A stretch of DNA of 64,000 nt from Ralstonia pickettii (GTDB taxonomy: Bacteria > Pseudomonadota > Gammaproteobacteria > Burkholderiales > Burkholderiaceae). The notes beneath the pieces are model-generated. The model was not told the origin of the DNA and did not search any database. It saw only the letters and a list, made by a program, of their open reading frames with translations. Each line of letters opens with the position of its first letter. Within the stretch, counting starts at the first letter, position 1. The stretch covers positions 868,001 through 932,000 of the forward strand of contig NZ_CP104381.1 in the NCBI RefSeq assembly GCF_030582395.1. The letters run 5' to 3'. The position numbers were made by a program, and so were the translations under genes. Shown here piece by piece: positions 45,386 through 53,650 of this stretch.

Positions 45386-46267
45386 TCAGCGATTGGCGCG
45401 GTTCATGAATACCAGGCGCTCGAACAGGTGTACGTCCTGTTCGTTCTTGAGCAGCGCCCCGTGCAGCGGCGGAATGGCGGCGTTCTTGTCCTGGCTGCGC
45501 AGCGATTCCGGCGGAATGTCCTCGGCCAGCAGCAGCTTGAGCCAGTCGATCAGCTCCGACGTCGACGGCTTTTTCTTCAGCCCCGGCAGGTTGCGCATCT
45601 CGTAGAACGCATCCAGCGCGGCCTTGACCAGCGCCGGCTTGATACCCGGATAGTGCACATCGACGATCGCCTGCATCGTCTCGGCATCGGGAAACTTGAT
45701 GTAGTGGAAGAAGCAGCGGCGCAGGAACGCGTCGGGCAATTCCTTCTCGTTGTTCGACGTGATGATCACCAGCGGGCGGTGCTTGGCGCGGATGGTTTCG
45801 CGCGTTTCGTACACGTAGAACTCCATGCGATCCAGTTCGCGTAGCAGATCGTTAGGGAATTCGATGTCGGCCTTGTCGATCTCGTCGATCAGCAACACGA
45901 CAGGTTCGTCCGCCTCGAAGGCCTGCCACAACACGCCCTTGACGATGTAGTTGCGGATGTCGTGCACCTTGTCATCGCCGAGCTGCGAGTCGCGCAGGCG
46001 CGAGACGGCATCGTATTCGTACAGGCCCTGCTGGGCCTTGGTGGTCGACTTCACGTGCCACTGCAATAGCGGCATACCCAGTGCGGCGGCCACTTCCTCG
46101 GCCAGCATGGTCTTGCCTGTTCCCGGCTCGCCCTTGATGAGCAGCGGGCGCTGCAGCGTCATCGATGCGTTGACGGCAAGCTTGAGGTCATCGGTGGCCA
46201 CGTACTGGTCAGAGCCTTCGAAGCGTGTGCGCTGATCGGATGGGGCAGGCGAGGTTGTGGTGTTCAT
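45386..46267 (-). CDS. MoxR-family AAA+ ATPase
   Basis: 293 aa. Walker A GEPGTGKT (46-53), Walker B LLIDEIDK near 130, sensor 1 ITSNNEKELPDAFLRRC, and a C-terminal lid with a MRNLPGLKKKPSTSELIDWLK segment. MoxR ATPases are hexameric chaperones that, with VWA partners, activate metal enzymes or complexes. First gene of the moxR-GNAT-VWA operon. TATACT (complement of 46308-46313) is a possible -10 about 40 bp before the start. Confidence 0.94.
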   Translation of the reverse strand: MNTTTSPAPSDQRTRFEGSDQYVATDDLKLAVNASMTLQRPLLIKGEPGTGKTMLAEEVAAALGMPLLQWHVKSTTKAQQGLYEYDAVSRLRDSQLGDDKVHDIRNYIVKGVLWQAFEADEPVVLLIDEIDKADIEFPNDLLRELDRMEFYVYETRETIRAKHRPLVIITSNNEKELPDAFLRRCFFHYIKFPDAETMQAIVDVHYPGIKPALVKAALDAFYEMRNLPGLKKKPSTSELIDWLKLLLAEDIPPESLRSQDKNAAIPPLHGALLKNEQDVHLFERLVFMNRANR

Positions 46268-46567
46268 CGTGCAAGCCTACTGAGCGGTAAAAGATTTGGA
46301 AACGGCCAGTATAAGAGCATTTGGGTGTTTGACGCCGAACGCCAGCGGCGCGCGCGCGCCGTGCCATTCCTTGCTGTCAAGTCACGGGAGCCCTAACTGG
46401 ACTGGCAAAAAAACGGTGCGGTACAATGCGCCGGTTTGACGCACCTCAAATGACCGTCTTCTGGCTTGTTGCCAACGGCGGGTGAATGCGCCCAGCGAGA
46501 CAGCCGGCTGAGACGAGCCAAGCCGGCAGGGCGAGCAGGATTCTGAAACTCCACGCTTAAGAACGAG
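46268..46567 (+). promoter_or_regulatory. 300-bp gap with divergent promoters for moxR and the cytochrome c genes
   Basis: A TATACT -10 lies at 46308-46313 on the minus strand and a TACAAT at 46422-46427 on the plus strand; the latter gives a leader of about 135 nt before the first cytochrome. No gene is seen in the gap. Confidence 0.4.
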
Positions 46568-46936
46568 ATGAAAAAGATCCTCACCATGGTGGCCGCATTG
46601 GGCACGTTAGGCGCACTGTTCGCCGCACCCAGCAGCGCCGCCGCAGCCGACGTCCAGGGCAACGCTGCCGCCGCGGAAAACAAGGTCGCCATGTGTATCG
46701 GCTGCCATGCCATCCCCGATTACAAGACGTCGTTCCCCGAGGTGTATCGCGTGCCCTATCTGGGCGGCCAGAACGCCAAATACATTGAAAGCGCGCTGCA
46801 TGCGTATCAGAAGGGTGACCGCAAGCACCCGACCATGCGCGCCATCGCCGGGTCGCTGACTGACCAGGACATCGCCAACCTCGCCGCGTACTACGCGGCG
46901 CAGACGCCGGCCACCCAAAACAATCCGCAGAAGTGA
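46568..46936 (+). CDS. small periplasmic cytochrome c
   Basis: 122 aa. Signal peptide about 1-27 (SSAAAADV), one haem site CIGCH (43-47) and a probable distal Met ligand in PTMRAIAG. A YLGGQNAKYIESALHAYQKGDRKHPTM segment and ending LAAYYAAQ place it in the class I c4/c5-like group found as pairs in beta-proteobacteria. It should shuttle electrons to terminal oxidases. Directly followed by a second cytochrome gene 11 bp downstream. Confidence 0.92.
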   Translation: MKKILTMVAALGTLGALFAAPSSAAAADVQGNAAAAENKVAMCIGCHAIPDYKTSFPEVYRVPYLGGQNAKYIESALHAYQKGDRKHPTMRAIAGSLTDQDIANLAAYYAAQTPATQNNPQK

Positions 46937-46947
46937 CGAGGACGAAT

Positions 46948-47346
46948 ATGAAGAAGATCTCGCTCGCAATCTCGTTCAATCTGGGCGCGCTGATGCTGGC
47001 AGCCGCTGTGTCGGCGCAGGCTGCTGATATTGAAAAGGGCAAGCAACTGGTGGAGAAGGGCGCTTGCGTGGCCTGCCATGGCGCCGGCCTGAACGCTCCG
47101 ATCTCGCCGGACTATCCGAAGCTCGCAGGCCAGCACGGCGATTACATCTATCACGCGCTGCTGGCCTATCAGACCAGCAACAACCCGCTGGTGGGCCGCA
47201 GCAACGCCATCATGGCGGGCCAGGTCAACAGCAACCCCGCCACCGTCGGTGCCGACGGCAAGCCGCGTCCCTTTACGCAGGCTGAGCTGAAGGACATTGC
47301 TGCGTACATCGAATCGCTGCCGGGCTCGCTGGTGCTCAAGAAGTAA
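46948..47346 (+). CDS. small periplasmic cytochrome c
   Basis: 132 aa from the ATG at 46948 with GAGGACGA before it. Signal peptide 1-26 (SAQAAD), haem site CVACH (40-44) with the following GAGL, YPKLAGQHGDYIYHALLAYQTSNN and a C-terminal MAGQVNSN...IAAYIESLPG; Met ligand probably in IMAGQV. Same subfamily as the preceding gene, so the pair likely forms one electron-transfer unit or a di-haem equivalent split in two genes. A strong terminator follows. Confidence 0.92.
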   Translation: MKKISLAISFNLGALMLAAAVSAQAADIEKGKQLVEKGACVACHGAGLNAPISPDYPKLAGQHGDYIYHALLAYQTSNNPLVGRSNAIMAGQVNSNPATVGADGKPRPFTQAELKDIAAYIESLPGSLVLKK

Positions 47347-47365
47347 TGCGGCATCGCCGGTAAAG

Positions 47366-47392
47366 AAAAACCGCTCTTCGGAGCGGTTTTTT
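47366..47392. terminator. bidirectional Rho-independent terminator
   Basis: CCGCTC (47371-47376) with GAGCGG (47381-47386) around a UUCG loop, flanked by five A and six T. Serves the cytochrome pair and the convergent DUF1841 gene. Confidence 0.9.
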
Positions 47393-47405
47393 GTTGGCTT
47401 CAGAT

Positions 47406-47840
47406 TCAGCGGGCGGTGGCGCGCTTGCGCACGCACTCGATATAGGCGTCGCCGTCGGGCGGCAGGCCCGTGCGCTGCGCCGTCCAGAGCATCTGGCCGA
47501 GGCATTCCATCACCTGATGCTGCGCCTCGTGCGGCGAGTCGAGCCGCTGGGCCAGCGCTTCATACGCAGCGCGAATGCCGCGCGGCTGATCCACCGAAAC
47601 CTGCTCGCTGATCGACAGGTGCATCGACAGGTGGAGGAACGGGTTGCTCTGTCCGCTTTCCGGCGTGTAGTCGCGGGCGAGCGCTTCTTCGCCGGCCTCC
47701 AGGGTGTCGTGGTATTCGGGATGCTGCAGCATCCAGTCGAGCGCCATGGCCTCAAGCGGCGTGAGGATTTCTGCCTGGCGGTGCTTGCGCCATGCGCCAC
47801 AGAAGAATTGACGGACTTCGTCGCGGGATGGATTGAACAT
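47406..47840 (-). CDS. DUF1841 family protein
   Basis: 144 aa, the family length. Reads MFNPSRDEVRQFFCGAWRKHR at the start, then LTPLEAMALDWMLQHPEYH and NPFLHLSMHLSISEQVSVDQP, all typical of DUF1841 in beta- and gamma-proteobacteria. Soluble and His-rich in the centre (PFLHLSMHL), which might bind metal; no function is known. Convergent with the cytochrome pair. Confidence 0.9.
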   Translation of the reverse strand: MFNPSRDEVRQFFCGAWRKHRQAEILTPLEAMALDWMLQHPEYHDTLEAGEEALARDYTPESGQSNPFLHLSMHLSISEQVSVDQPRGIRAAYEALAQRLDSPHEAQHQVMECLGQMLWTAQRTGLPPDGDAYIECVRKRATAR

Positions 47841-47954
47841 GATTTCAACATTGTACCGGCGCGCCTTGACGCCTGCCGGCAGCTTGGCGAGGCGGCAACG
47901 CTACAATGGCGCCCCCATCTCCAGACGGCGACCCCAACAAGAACGCCGCATGCC

Positions 47955-48890
47955 ATGAGACAACCGATCGCTTCCCCCCTCGCAGCACGCGCCGCCGACA
48001 AGCTCTTCGGCGTACTGCTGATCGCCGTGTCTGCCGCATCGTTCGGCGCGATGGCCATCTTCACGCATTACGCCTATGCGAGCGGTGCCAACGTCGTTGG
48101 TCTCCTGATCGTGCGCTTCGTGATCGCGGCTGCTGCGCTGATGGCGGTGATGCGTGTTCGTCGCATCGGCATGCCGCCGTGGTCGCGTGTGGCGGGGCTC
48201 GCGGCGATGGGCGGAATCGGTTATGCCGGGCAATCGTTCGCGTTTTTTACGGCCTTGAATTACGCACCAGCCAGCCTGGTGGCGCTGCTGCTGTACCTGT
48301 ATCCGATGTTCGTGACAGTGCTGGCAGCGCTTTTCCTGCGCGAGCGGCTGACCGCCGGGGCAATCATCGCGCTGGTGCTGTGCTCGGTGGGGGCGGGGCT
48401 GACAGTGGGCGGTGCAGGGCTGTCGGGGGGCAGCGTGCTTGGCATTGCGCTCGGCGTGGCTTCCGCGGTGATCTACTCGATCTACATCACGGTCGGTGCC
48501 CGTGTGACGCGCGGGCTCGATCCACTGGCGTGCACGACCGTCATCTGTACCGCTGCAGCCGTCGTGTACACGGGGATGGCGTTGCTCGGTGCGCCGGCGC
48601 ATCTGCCGGGCACGTTCAGCGGCTGGGCCGCGGCGCTGGCCATTGCAGGCTTGTCGACGGTGGTGGCGATTCTGACCTTCTTTGCCGGCCTGCAGAAACT
48701 GGGGGCGGCGCAGGCGTCGATGCTGTCGACGCTGGAGCCGGTGGTGACCGTGCTGCTCGCGGCGTTGCTGCTCGGCGAGTCGATCGCGCCCATGCAGATG
48801 ACCGGCGGCGCATTGATCCTGGCGGGCGTGCTGTGGTTGACCCGCGCAGATGCCAAGCCTGCCGGTCACAGCGCGGACGAAATGGCCTGA
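47955..48890 (+). CDS. EamA/DMT-family transporter
   Basis: 311 aa from the ATG at 47955; TACAAT at 47902-47907 lies 48 bp before it. Ten helices in two EamA repeats (FGAMAIFTHYAYASGANVVGLLIVRF; later VVAILTFFAGLQKLGAAQASMLSTLEPVVTVLLA, the signature second repeat). Inner-membrane carrier, substrate unknown. Only about 25 percent like the other EamA protein in the window by eye, so not a recent duplicate. Monocistronic with a terminator after it. Confidence 0.9.
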   Translation: MRQPIASPLAARAADKLFGVLLIAVSAASFGAMAIFTHYAYASGANVVGLLIVRFVIAAAALMAVMRVRRIGMPPWSRVAGLAAMGGIGYAGQSFAFFTALNYAPASLVALLLYLYPMFVTVLAALFLRERLTAGAIIALVLCSVGAGLTVGGAGLSGGSVLGIALGVASAVIYSIYITVGARVTRGLDPLACTTVICTAAAVVYTGMALLGAPAHLPGTFSGWAAALAIAGLSTVVAILTFFAGLQKLGAAQASMLSTLEPVVTVLLAALLLGESIAPMQMTGGALILAGVLWLTRADAKPAGHSADEMA

Positions 48891-48912
48891 AGCGGAATCT
48901 TCACGGCCTAAA

Positions 48913-48942
48913 AAAACCGCCCAGCAAGAACTGGGCGGTTTT
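48913..48942. terminator. bidirectional Rho-independent terminator
   Basis: AAAACCGCCCAG (48913-48924) with CTGGGCGGTTTT (48931-48942), 6-base loop, seven A before and T after. Between convergent eamA and S10-like genes. Confidence 0.9.
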
Positions 48943-48961
48943 GCTTTCGGCCTTCAGGCGA

Positions 48962-50767
48962 TTACTTCTTTGGGCCGCTCGGCAGGCGTTGCAGGCTCTG
49001 CACCCGCATCAGGGCCGGACGATCGGCCATCACGCCATCGTAGAACGAAGCCAGGTCGCCCTTGAGTGCGGTGCGCGACGCATCGTTCAGATAGATCATG
49101 TGGCCCGACGGATAGTTCTTGATCGTCACGTTCTTCGCCTTGAGTGTCGGATCGAGCGGCATTTGCGCCAACGTCAGCTCGGTCTGGTGGAACGGCGTGA
49201 CGGCGTCGAAATAGCCGCTCGCCTGCAGCACCTTCAGGTCGGGGTTCAGGCTCATCGTCGCGGCCAGGTCGCCAGCCGTGTACAGCGTATTGCCGCCGCC
49301 CTTGTTGGCACCCGTCGGGTCGATGTGACTGAAGTTCCAGTTGTTGAACACGGCGTCGTTCAGGTCCACGAACGAGGAGGTCGACGTGTACTTGAGCTGG
49401 GTGTTCAGGTAGCTGTTCCACAGCACCGTATACGCGCCCCCGATATTCGAGATCGACGGATCGTTGCTGCCCGAGTTCGGCAGGATGAACGGCGCAATGC
49501 CCTGGCCCGTGTAGTTGGCGCGGCCGTCATACTGGCCGATCTGGATGCCCGGGTTGAGCGTCAGGAAGAACGTGTACGGCGGGTTGTTGTTCTGCGACGG
49601 CACGTTGCCCAGCGCCGCCGGGTTGCCGAACGTCTGGATCAGCGAGACCGGATCGGTGCCGATGTACGAGCCCATCGTCTGCGCCGTCGCCAGGTTCAGG
49701 TTCAGGCGGACGTTGACGAACCCGCCATCTGCGGCGCTCGGTGCTTGTGCCAGCGGGGCGAGCGTGTTGTCGGCGTAGTTGCGGGCCTGGACCATGTAGC
49801 TGTCGAGGTCCGTCGGTGCCGGGTTGAGCGTCGTCTTCTTCCAGTAGAAGGCGTCGGCGGCCAGCGTCGGGAAAGTGCCGACGGCCGAGAGCGCATTCGC
49901 GTAGTCGAGGATCGACGATTGCAGCGTGATCCCGTTCAGCTCGATGCCGTCTTCATGCAGCACCCATGACAGCACCGCACTGCGCGCCGTGCCATACGAC
50001 TCGCCATACAGGAACTTGGGCGAATTCCAGCGCGAGTTCTTCGTCAGGTAGCGCTGGATGAAGCGGTCGATGGAGCGGGCGTCCTGGTCGGTGCCCCAGA
50101 AGTCTTTGTTCTTGGCCGGGGCGATCGCGGCCGAGTATCCGGTGCCCACGGGGTTGATGAACACGAGATCGGAGCGGTCGAGCAGGCTGTCCGGGTTGTC
50201 GGGCAACTTGTACGGGGCAGGCGGTGTGAAATTCGGGAACGACGACTGCAGCCGCTTCGGGCCGAACGAGCCCAGCAGCAGGAACACCGACGACGAGCCG
50301 GGGCCGCCGTTATAGAAGAACGTCACCGGACGTGGCTTTGCCGGATCGGGGTTGTCTTGCGTGTAGGCCACGTAGAACATCGTCGCGTTCGATTGCGACG
50401 TGACCGGGTCGATGGTAGTCAGGTGGCCCGCGGTGGCCGTGTAGGCGATGCTCTTGCCGCCGATTGTCACCGTATGGTGCGTGATGGCCGCGCTTTCGCC
50501 CGGATCGGCGGCAAGTGCGTCGTTGGGCCCGGTGCCGTAGACGTTCGGGTCGACGTAGGGCTGGTCGGGCGGCACGGCGGCTGTCACCGGCTGTGTGGTT
50601 GCGTTGCCGGCGTTGGCGGCAACGCCGCTGGGGTTGGCCGTGGCGGACGAGTCTCCGCCGCCGCAACCCGCAAGCAGCACGGCGGACAGCGCCGCGGCCG
50701 CAAACGATACACCAAGGGTCCGGGACAAACCTGCAAAATCACTGGTCGATAACCTGGATTTTTTCAT
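48962..50767 (-). CDS. serine carboxypeptidase-like (S10) lipoprotein
   Basis: 601 aa from ATG 50765-50767, chosen because it gives a lipoprotein signal with lipobox LLAGC (Cys35); a GTG/ATG pair at 50806/50803 would add 13 residues. Then an S10 alpha/beta-hydrolase domain: oxyanion FFYNGGPGSSS (151-160), VFINPVGTGYS, nucleophile Ser257 in YGESYGT, an Asp in ASGYFDAVTPF and His in YPSGHMIY. Size and the inserted middle region match bacterial S10-like peptidases. It should trim peptides from the C-terminus in the periplasm or at the outer membrane. No partner gene nearby. Confidence 0.9.
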   Translation of the reverse strand: MKKSRLSTSDFAGLSRTLGVSFAAAALSAVLLAGCGGGDSSATANPSGVAANAGNATTQPVTAAVPPDQPYVDPNVYGTGPNDALAADPGESAAITHHTVTIGGKSIAYTATAGHLTTIDPVTSQSNATMFYVAYTQDNPDPAKPRPVTFFYNGGPGSSSVFLLLGSFGPKRLQSSFPNFTPPAPYKLPDNPDSLLDRSDLVFINPVGTGYSAAIAPAKNKDFWGTDQDARSIDRFIQRYLTKNSRWNSPKFLYGESYGTARSAVLSWVLHEDGIELNGITLQSSILDYANALSAVGTFPTLAADAFYWKKTTLNPAPTDLDSYMVQARNYADNTLAPLAQAPSAADGGFVNVRLNLNLATAQTMGSYIGTDPVSLIQTFGNPAALGNVPSQNNNPPYTFFLTLNPGIQIGQYDGRANYTGQGIAPFILPNSGSNDPSISNIGGAYTVLWNSYLNTQLKYTSTSSFVDLNDAVFNNWNFSHIDPTGANKGGGNTLYTAGDLAATMSLNPDLKVLQASGYFDAVTPFHQTELTLAQMPLDPTLKAKNVTIKNYPSGHMIYLNDASRTALKGDLASFYDGVMADRPALMRVQSLQRLPSGPKK

Positions 50768-50804
50768 GGCGATAATGGCCTTTTTCAGGGTGACGAACGC
50801 CATC

Positions 50805-50827
50805 ACTTAAAACGTGTGGTTTTAAGT
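50805..50827. promoter_or_regulatory. perfect 9-bp inverted repeat upstream of the S10-like gene
   Basis: ACTTAAAAC (50805-50813) with GTTTTAAGT (50819-50827), loop GTGTG. AT-rich stem at the edge of an AT-rich gap; a likely operator or promoter element for the minus-strand gene, protein unknown. Confidence 0.4.
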
Positions 50828-51374
50828 GGGCTCCATATTCGCTTTGCGTTTTTTCATTTCTATGCGACGCGAAACGAATATTCTGATTTCCCGCCTTGTT
50901 TGCGGAAATTAATGCAATTGTTTTTTATTCGGCAAAAGAAGCCCCTGAAATCCAAGCGGATCTCAAAAAGAAATGGATTGCGGGGTCAAGCCCTCAAGGC
51001 GTTTGCGCAAAGCTTGGCAAGGGCTGTGCGAAAACATGGGGATGAACGGAACTACGCGCCCTTTTTAAAACAAGGCGCGAATCCGATACGTCCAACCCTG
51101 CGGGTAATGCAATGACGAACGAAAAAGTAGTTCGTAAGCAAACCGTTGTAAAGGGCTGTTTTTCATCGTGCGCGATGGACTGTAAAAATGGCCATGCCAA
51201 TGCGGTGGTGCATCGCAGTAAGTGCGATTAAATACAAAGAAGGCATGTCGTTTTTTCTAAAGCCACTGGGCTGCTGATGGCGCCCGGGTGCCCATCCGGG
51301 GCGTGCGGGTGTCCGGCGCACACGGATATGGCGCATTACAATGCGGTCCTCAACTTTTTCCGGAGCACCTTGCA
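50828..51374. other. AT-rich gap (about 46 percent GC at 50821-51240) without a clear gene
   Basis: By count, 193 of 420 bases at 50821-51240 are G or C, against well over 60 percent in neighbouring genes. A 99-residue open frame at 50816-51115 has no family likeness. Short hairpins occur, for example TCGCA/TGCGA near 51212-51226. A TACAAT at 51337-51342 is a possible -10 for the nitroreductase gene. Confidence 0.6.
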
Positions 51375-51962
51375 ATGCCGATGCTTGAACCGTCCGCGCT
51401 GGACCAACTGTTCCACGCAGCCCGTACCCACAACGTGTGGCTGGACAAGCCGGTCGATGACGAACTGCTGCACACGCTGTATGACACCGTGAAGTACGGC
51501 CCGACTGCTGCAAACAGCACGCCGGCCCGCTTCGTATTCGTCAAGAGCGCTGCTGCCAAGGAGCGTCTGATTCCATGCATGTCGGCCGGCAACCAGGAAA
51601 AGACCCGCCAAGCGCCCGTGGCCGTGATCGTCGCGTATGACACGCAGTTCCACGAGCAACTGCCCAAGCTGTTTCCGCACGCCGATGCACGTTCGTGGTA
51701 TGCCGGCGACCAGGCCAAGATCAACGCCGCCGCGCTGATGAACGGCTCGCTGCAGGGCGGCTATCTCGTGCTCGCCGCGCGTGCGCTCGGCCTGGATTGC
51801 GGCCCGATGGCCGGCTTCGATGCCGACAAGGTGAACGAGACGTTCTTCCCCGATGGTCAGTGGAAGGTCAACTTCATCATGAACATCGGCTACGGCGACG
51901 CCGAGAAGCTGCACCCGCGCAACCCGCGCCTGTCGTTCGAAGAGGCGTGCAAGATCCTTTGA
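51375..51962 (+). CDS. nitroreductase-family protein, malonic-semialdehyde-reductase (RutE) type
   Basis: 195 aa, ATG 51375. FMN-binding nitroreductase fold: [26 protein letters not shown] at the start, [29 protein letters not shown] in the middle and [25 protein letters not shown] at the end, all like the RutE/HadB group that reduces malonic semialdehyde or similar with NAD(P)H. Other rut genes are not adjacent, so the pyrimidine-catabolic role is not supported by context. Ends at a shared terminator with nth. Confidence 0.9.
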   Translation: MPMLEPSALDQLFHAARTHNVWLDKPVDDELLHTLYDTVKYGPTAANSTPARFVFVKSAAAKERLIPCMSAGNQEKTRQAPVAVIVAYDTQFHEQLPKLFPHADARSWYAGDQAKINAAALMNGSLQGGYLVLAARALGLDCGPMAGFDADKVNETFFPDGQWKVNFIMNIGYGDAEKLHPRNPRLSFEEACKIL

Positions 51963-51983
51963 TCGACGACCGGTCGCGCAAAG

Positions 51984-52022
51984 AAAACGGGGACTCGCAT
52001 CAGACGGTGCTGTCCCCGTTTT
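51984..52022. terminator. bidirectional terminator with large loop
   Basis: AAAACGGGGA (51984-51993) with TCCCCGTTTT (52013-52022), 19-base loop. Between convergent nitroreductase and nth. Confidence 0.65.
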
Positions 52023-52667
52023 TCATTCCTTCGGCGCTGGCGTCTTCGGCCTGAATTCACACAGCGGCTCGATCGCGCAATGCCAGCACTCGGGCTTGCG
52101 CGCCTTGCACACATAGCGCCCATGCAGGATCAGCCAGTGGTGCGCGTCCTGCCGAAACGCCTCCGGCACCACCTTCATCAGCTTCAGCTCGACTTCGAGC
52201 ACGTTCTTGCCCGGCGCCAGCCCGGTGCGATTGGCAACGCGAAAAATATGCGTGTCGACCGCGATCGTGGGTTCACCAAAGGCCGTGTTCATCACCACGT
52301 TGGCGGTCTTGCGGCCTACACCCGGGAGTTCTTCCAGCGCGGCGCGGTCACGCGGTACTTCACCGCCGTATTGGTCGAGCAGGATGCGGCACGTCTGGAG
52401 GATGTGCTTGCACTTGGTGCGATACAGCCCGATGGTCTTGATGTATTCGGTGACGCCCTCCTCGCCAAGCGCCAGCAGCTTGGCAGGCGTATTGGCCACC
52501 GGAAACAGCTTGCGCGTCGCCTTGTTTACGCCAACGTCGGTCGCCTGTGCCGAGAGCAGCACCGCGATCAGCAGTTCGAACGGCGTGGTGTATTCCAGCT
52601 CGGTGGTCGGCGTCGGGTTGTTCTCGCGCAGGGTCTCGAAGATGGCGTGGCGCTTGGCAGGATTCAT
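52023..52667 (-). CDS. nth: endonuclease III
   Basis: 214 aa, the Nth length. HhH motif LEELPGVGRKTANVV with catalytic Lys, then VDTHIFRV with catalytic Asp, and C-terminal 4Fe-4S cysteines in CKARKPECWHCAIEPLC. Bifunctional glycosylase/AP-lyase for oxidised pyrimidines. Starts 12 bp after the rsxB stop, so likely one transcript; in E. coli nth is also the last gene of an rsx operon. Confidence 0.96.
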   Translation of the reverse strand: MNPAKRHAIFETLRENNPTPTTELEYTTPFELLIAVLLSAQATDVGVNKATRKLFPVANTPAKLLALGEEGVTEYIKTIGLYRTKCKHILQTCRILLDQYGGEVPRDRAALEELPGVGRKTANVVMNTAFGEPTIAVDTHIFRVANRTGLAPGKNVLEVELKLMKVVPEAFRQDAHHWLILHGRYVCKARKPECWHCAIEPLCEFRPKTPAPKE

Positions 52668-52679
52668 CGTCGGGCTGGT

Positions 52680-53510
52680 TCAGTGGGCGTCTGCGTCGGG
52701 TTTGGTGCTCTGTTCGATCTGGCTGGCGATGCGCTTGCGGCGGGCTTCGGCCTCATCGATCTGGGCTTGCACGTCCGCCGTCACGTTGGTCACGTTGCGT
52801 GGACCTTGTCCGCGCGCGGCCATCTCGGCCTGCTTCTGGCGCGCCCGTTCAATGGCGGCCTGGATGATCGCCTTCTTGCGCGCTTGCGCGGCAACCTCAG
52901 CCTCATCGGCCGGTTGTTCAGCGCTGAGGGCAGCGAGTTTGGCCGCTGCCTTGGCGGCGAGGCGCGCTTCGTTCTCGGCTTGTTCGCGCTTCAGGCGCGC
53001 GTTGCGAAAGACGTAGCGGTCCCGCGCGACATCGGCCTGTTGCTGGCTCCAGGCATCCCAGCCCGTGCGGTCGCCGGTGACAGGGACCATGTCGATGCAA
53101 TCGACGGGGCAGGGCGCCACGCAGAGATCGCAGCCGGTGCACCAATCTTCGAGCACCGCGTGCATTGCCTTGGGCGCGCCCACGATGGCGTCGACCGGGC
53201 ACGCCTGGATGCACAGCGTGCAGCCGATGCAGCGTTCCGGGTCGATGACTGCGATGGCGCGAGGCTGTTCGATGCCGTTGGACGGGTCTAGCGGCAGCAG
53301 GTCACCCGTGTGGCCAAGTGCGTCAGACAGCCGGCGAATACCTTCCGCCCCGCCGGGCGGGCAACGGTTGGGGAGCGCCTCGCCGCTGGCCATGGCTTCC
53401 GCGTAGGGACGGCAGCCGTTGTAGCCGCACTTCGTGCATTGCGTTTGCGGCAGGAGGTTTTCGAGCCGGTCGGCCAAGGGAGCGGCCACGGCGGGGACCA
53501 AGGAAACCAC
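52680..53510 (-). CDS. rsxB: RsxB/RnfB-type ferredoxin, soluble form
   Basis: 276 aa with a GTG start at 53510. N-terminal 4Fe-4S domain [19 protein letters not shown]...CPPGG, two 4Fe-4S ferredoxin repeats ([15 protein letters not shown] and [15 protein letters not shown]), then a charged Ala/Glu/Arg-rich C-terminal extension about 165-276. The N-terminal membrane helix of RnfB is absent. No rsxA, C, D, G or E genes are adjacent; only nth follows. Electron carrier; may supply clusters or electrons to Nth or act with distant partners. In beta-proteobacteria this lone rsxB-nth pair is common. Confidence 0.9.
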   Translation of the reverse strand: MVSLVPAVAAPLADRLENLLPQTQCTKCGYNGCRPYAEAMASGEALPNRCPPGGAEGIRRLSDALGHTGDLLPLDPSNGIEQPRAIAVIDPERCIGCTLCIQACPVDAIVGAPKAMHAVLEDWCTGCDLCVAPCPVDCIDMVPVTGDRTGWDAWSQQQADVARDRYVFRNARLKREQAENEARLAAKAAAKLAALSAEQPADEAEVAAQARKKAIIQAAIERARQKQAEMAARGQGPRNVTNVTADVQAQIDEAEARRKRIASQIEQSTKPDADAH

Positions 53511-53650
53511 GATGGGATTGATCGTTTGAATAGCCTGCCATTATCGCCGATTTGCCGGACGCGCAAGCGGTGCATGCCCTGAGATGTCATGCCGCGGGCA
53601 CGTCTTAGCCCTATGACATAATTCCCGCGTTCAAAACGCACCGAGGTGCC

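Noticed and set aside
50816..51115. 99-residue open frame in the AT-rich gap
   Set aside because: No ribosome site, no recognisable domain and start inside an inverted repeat; kept only as a possible remnant.
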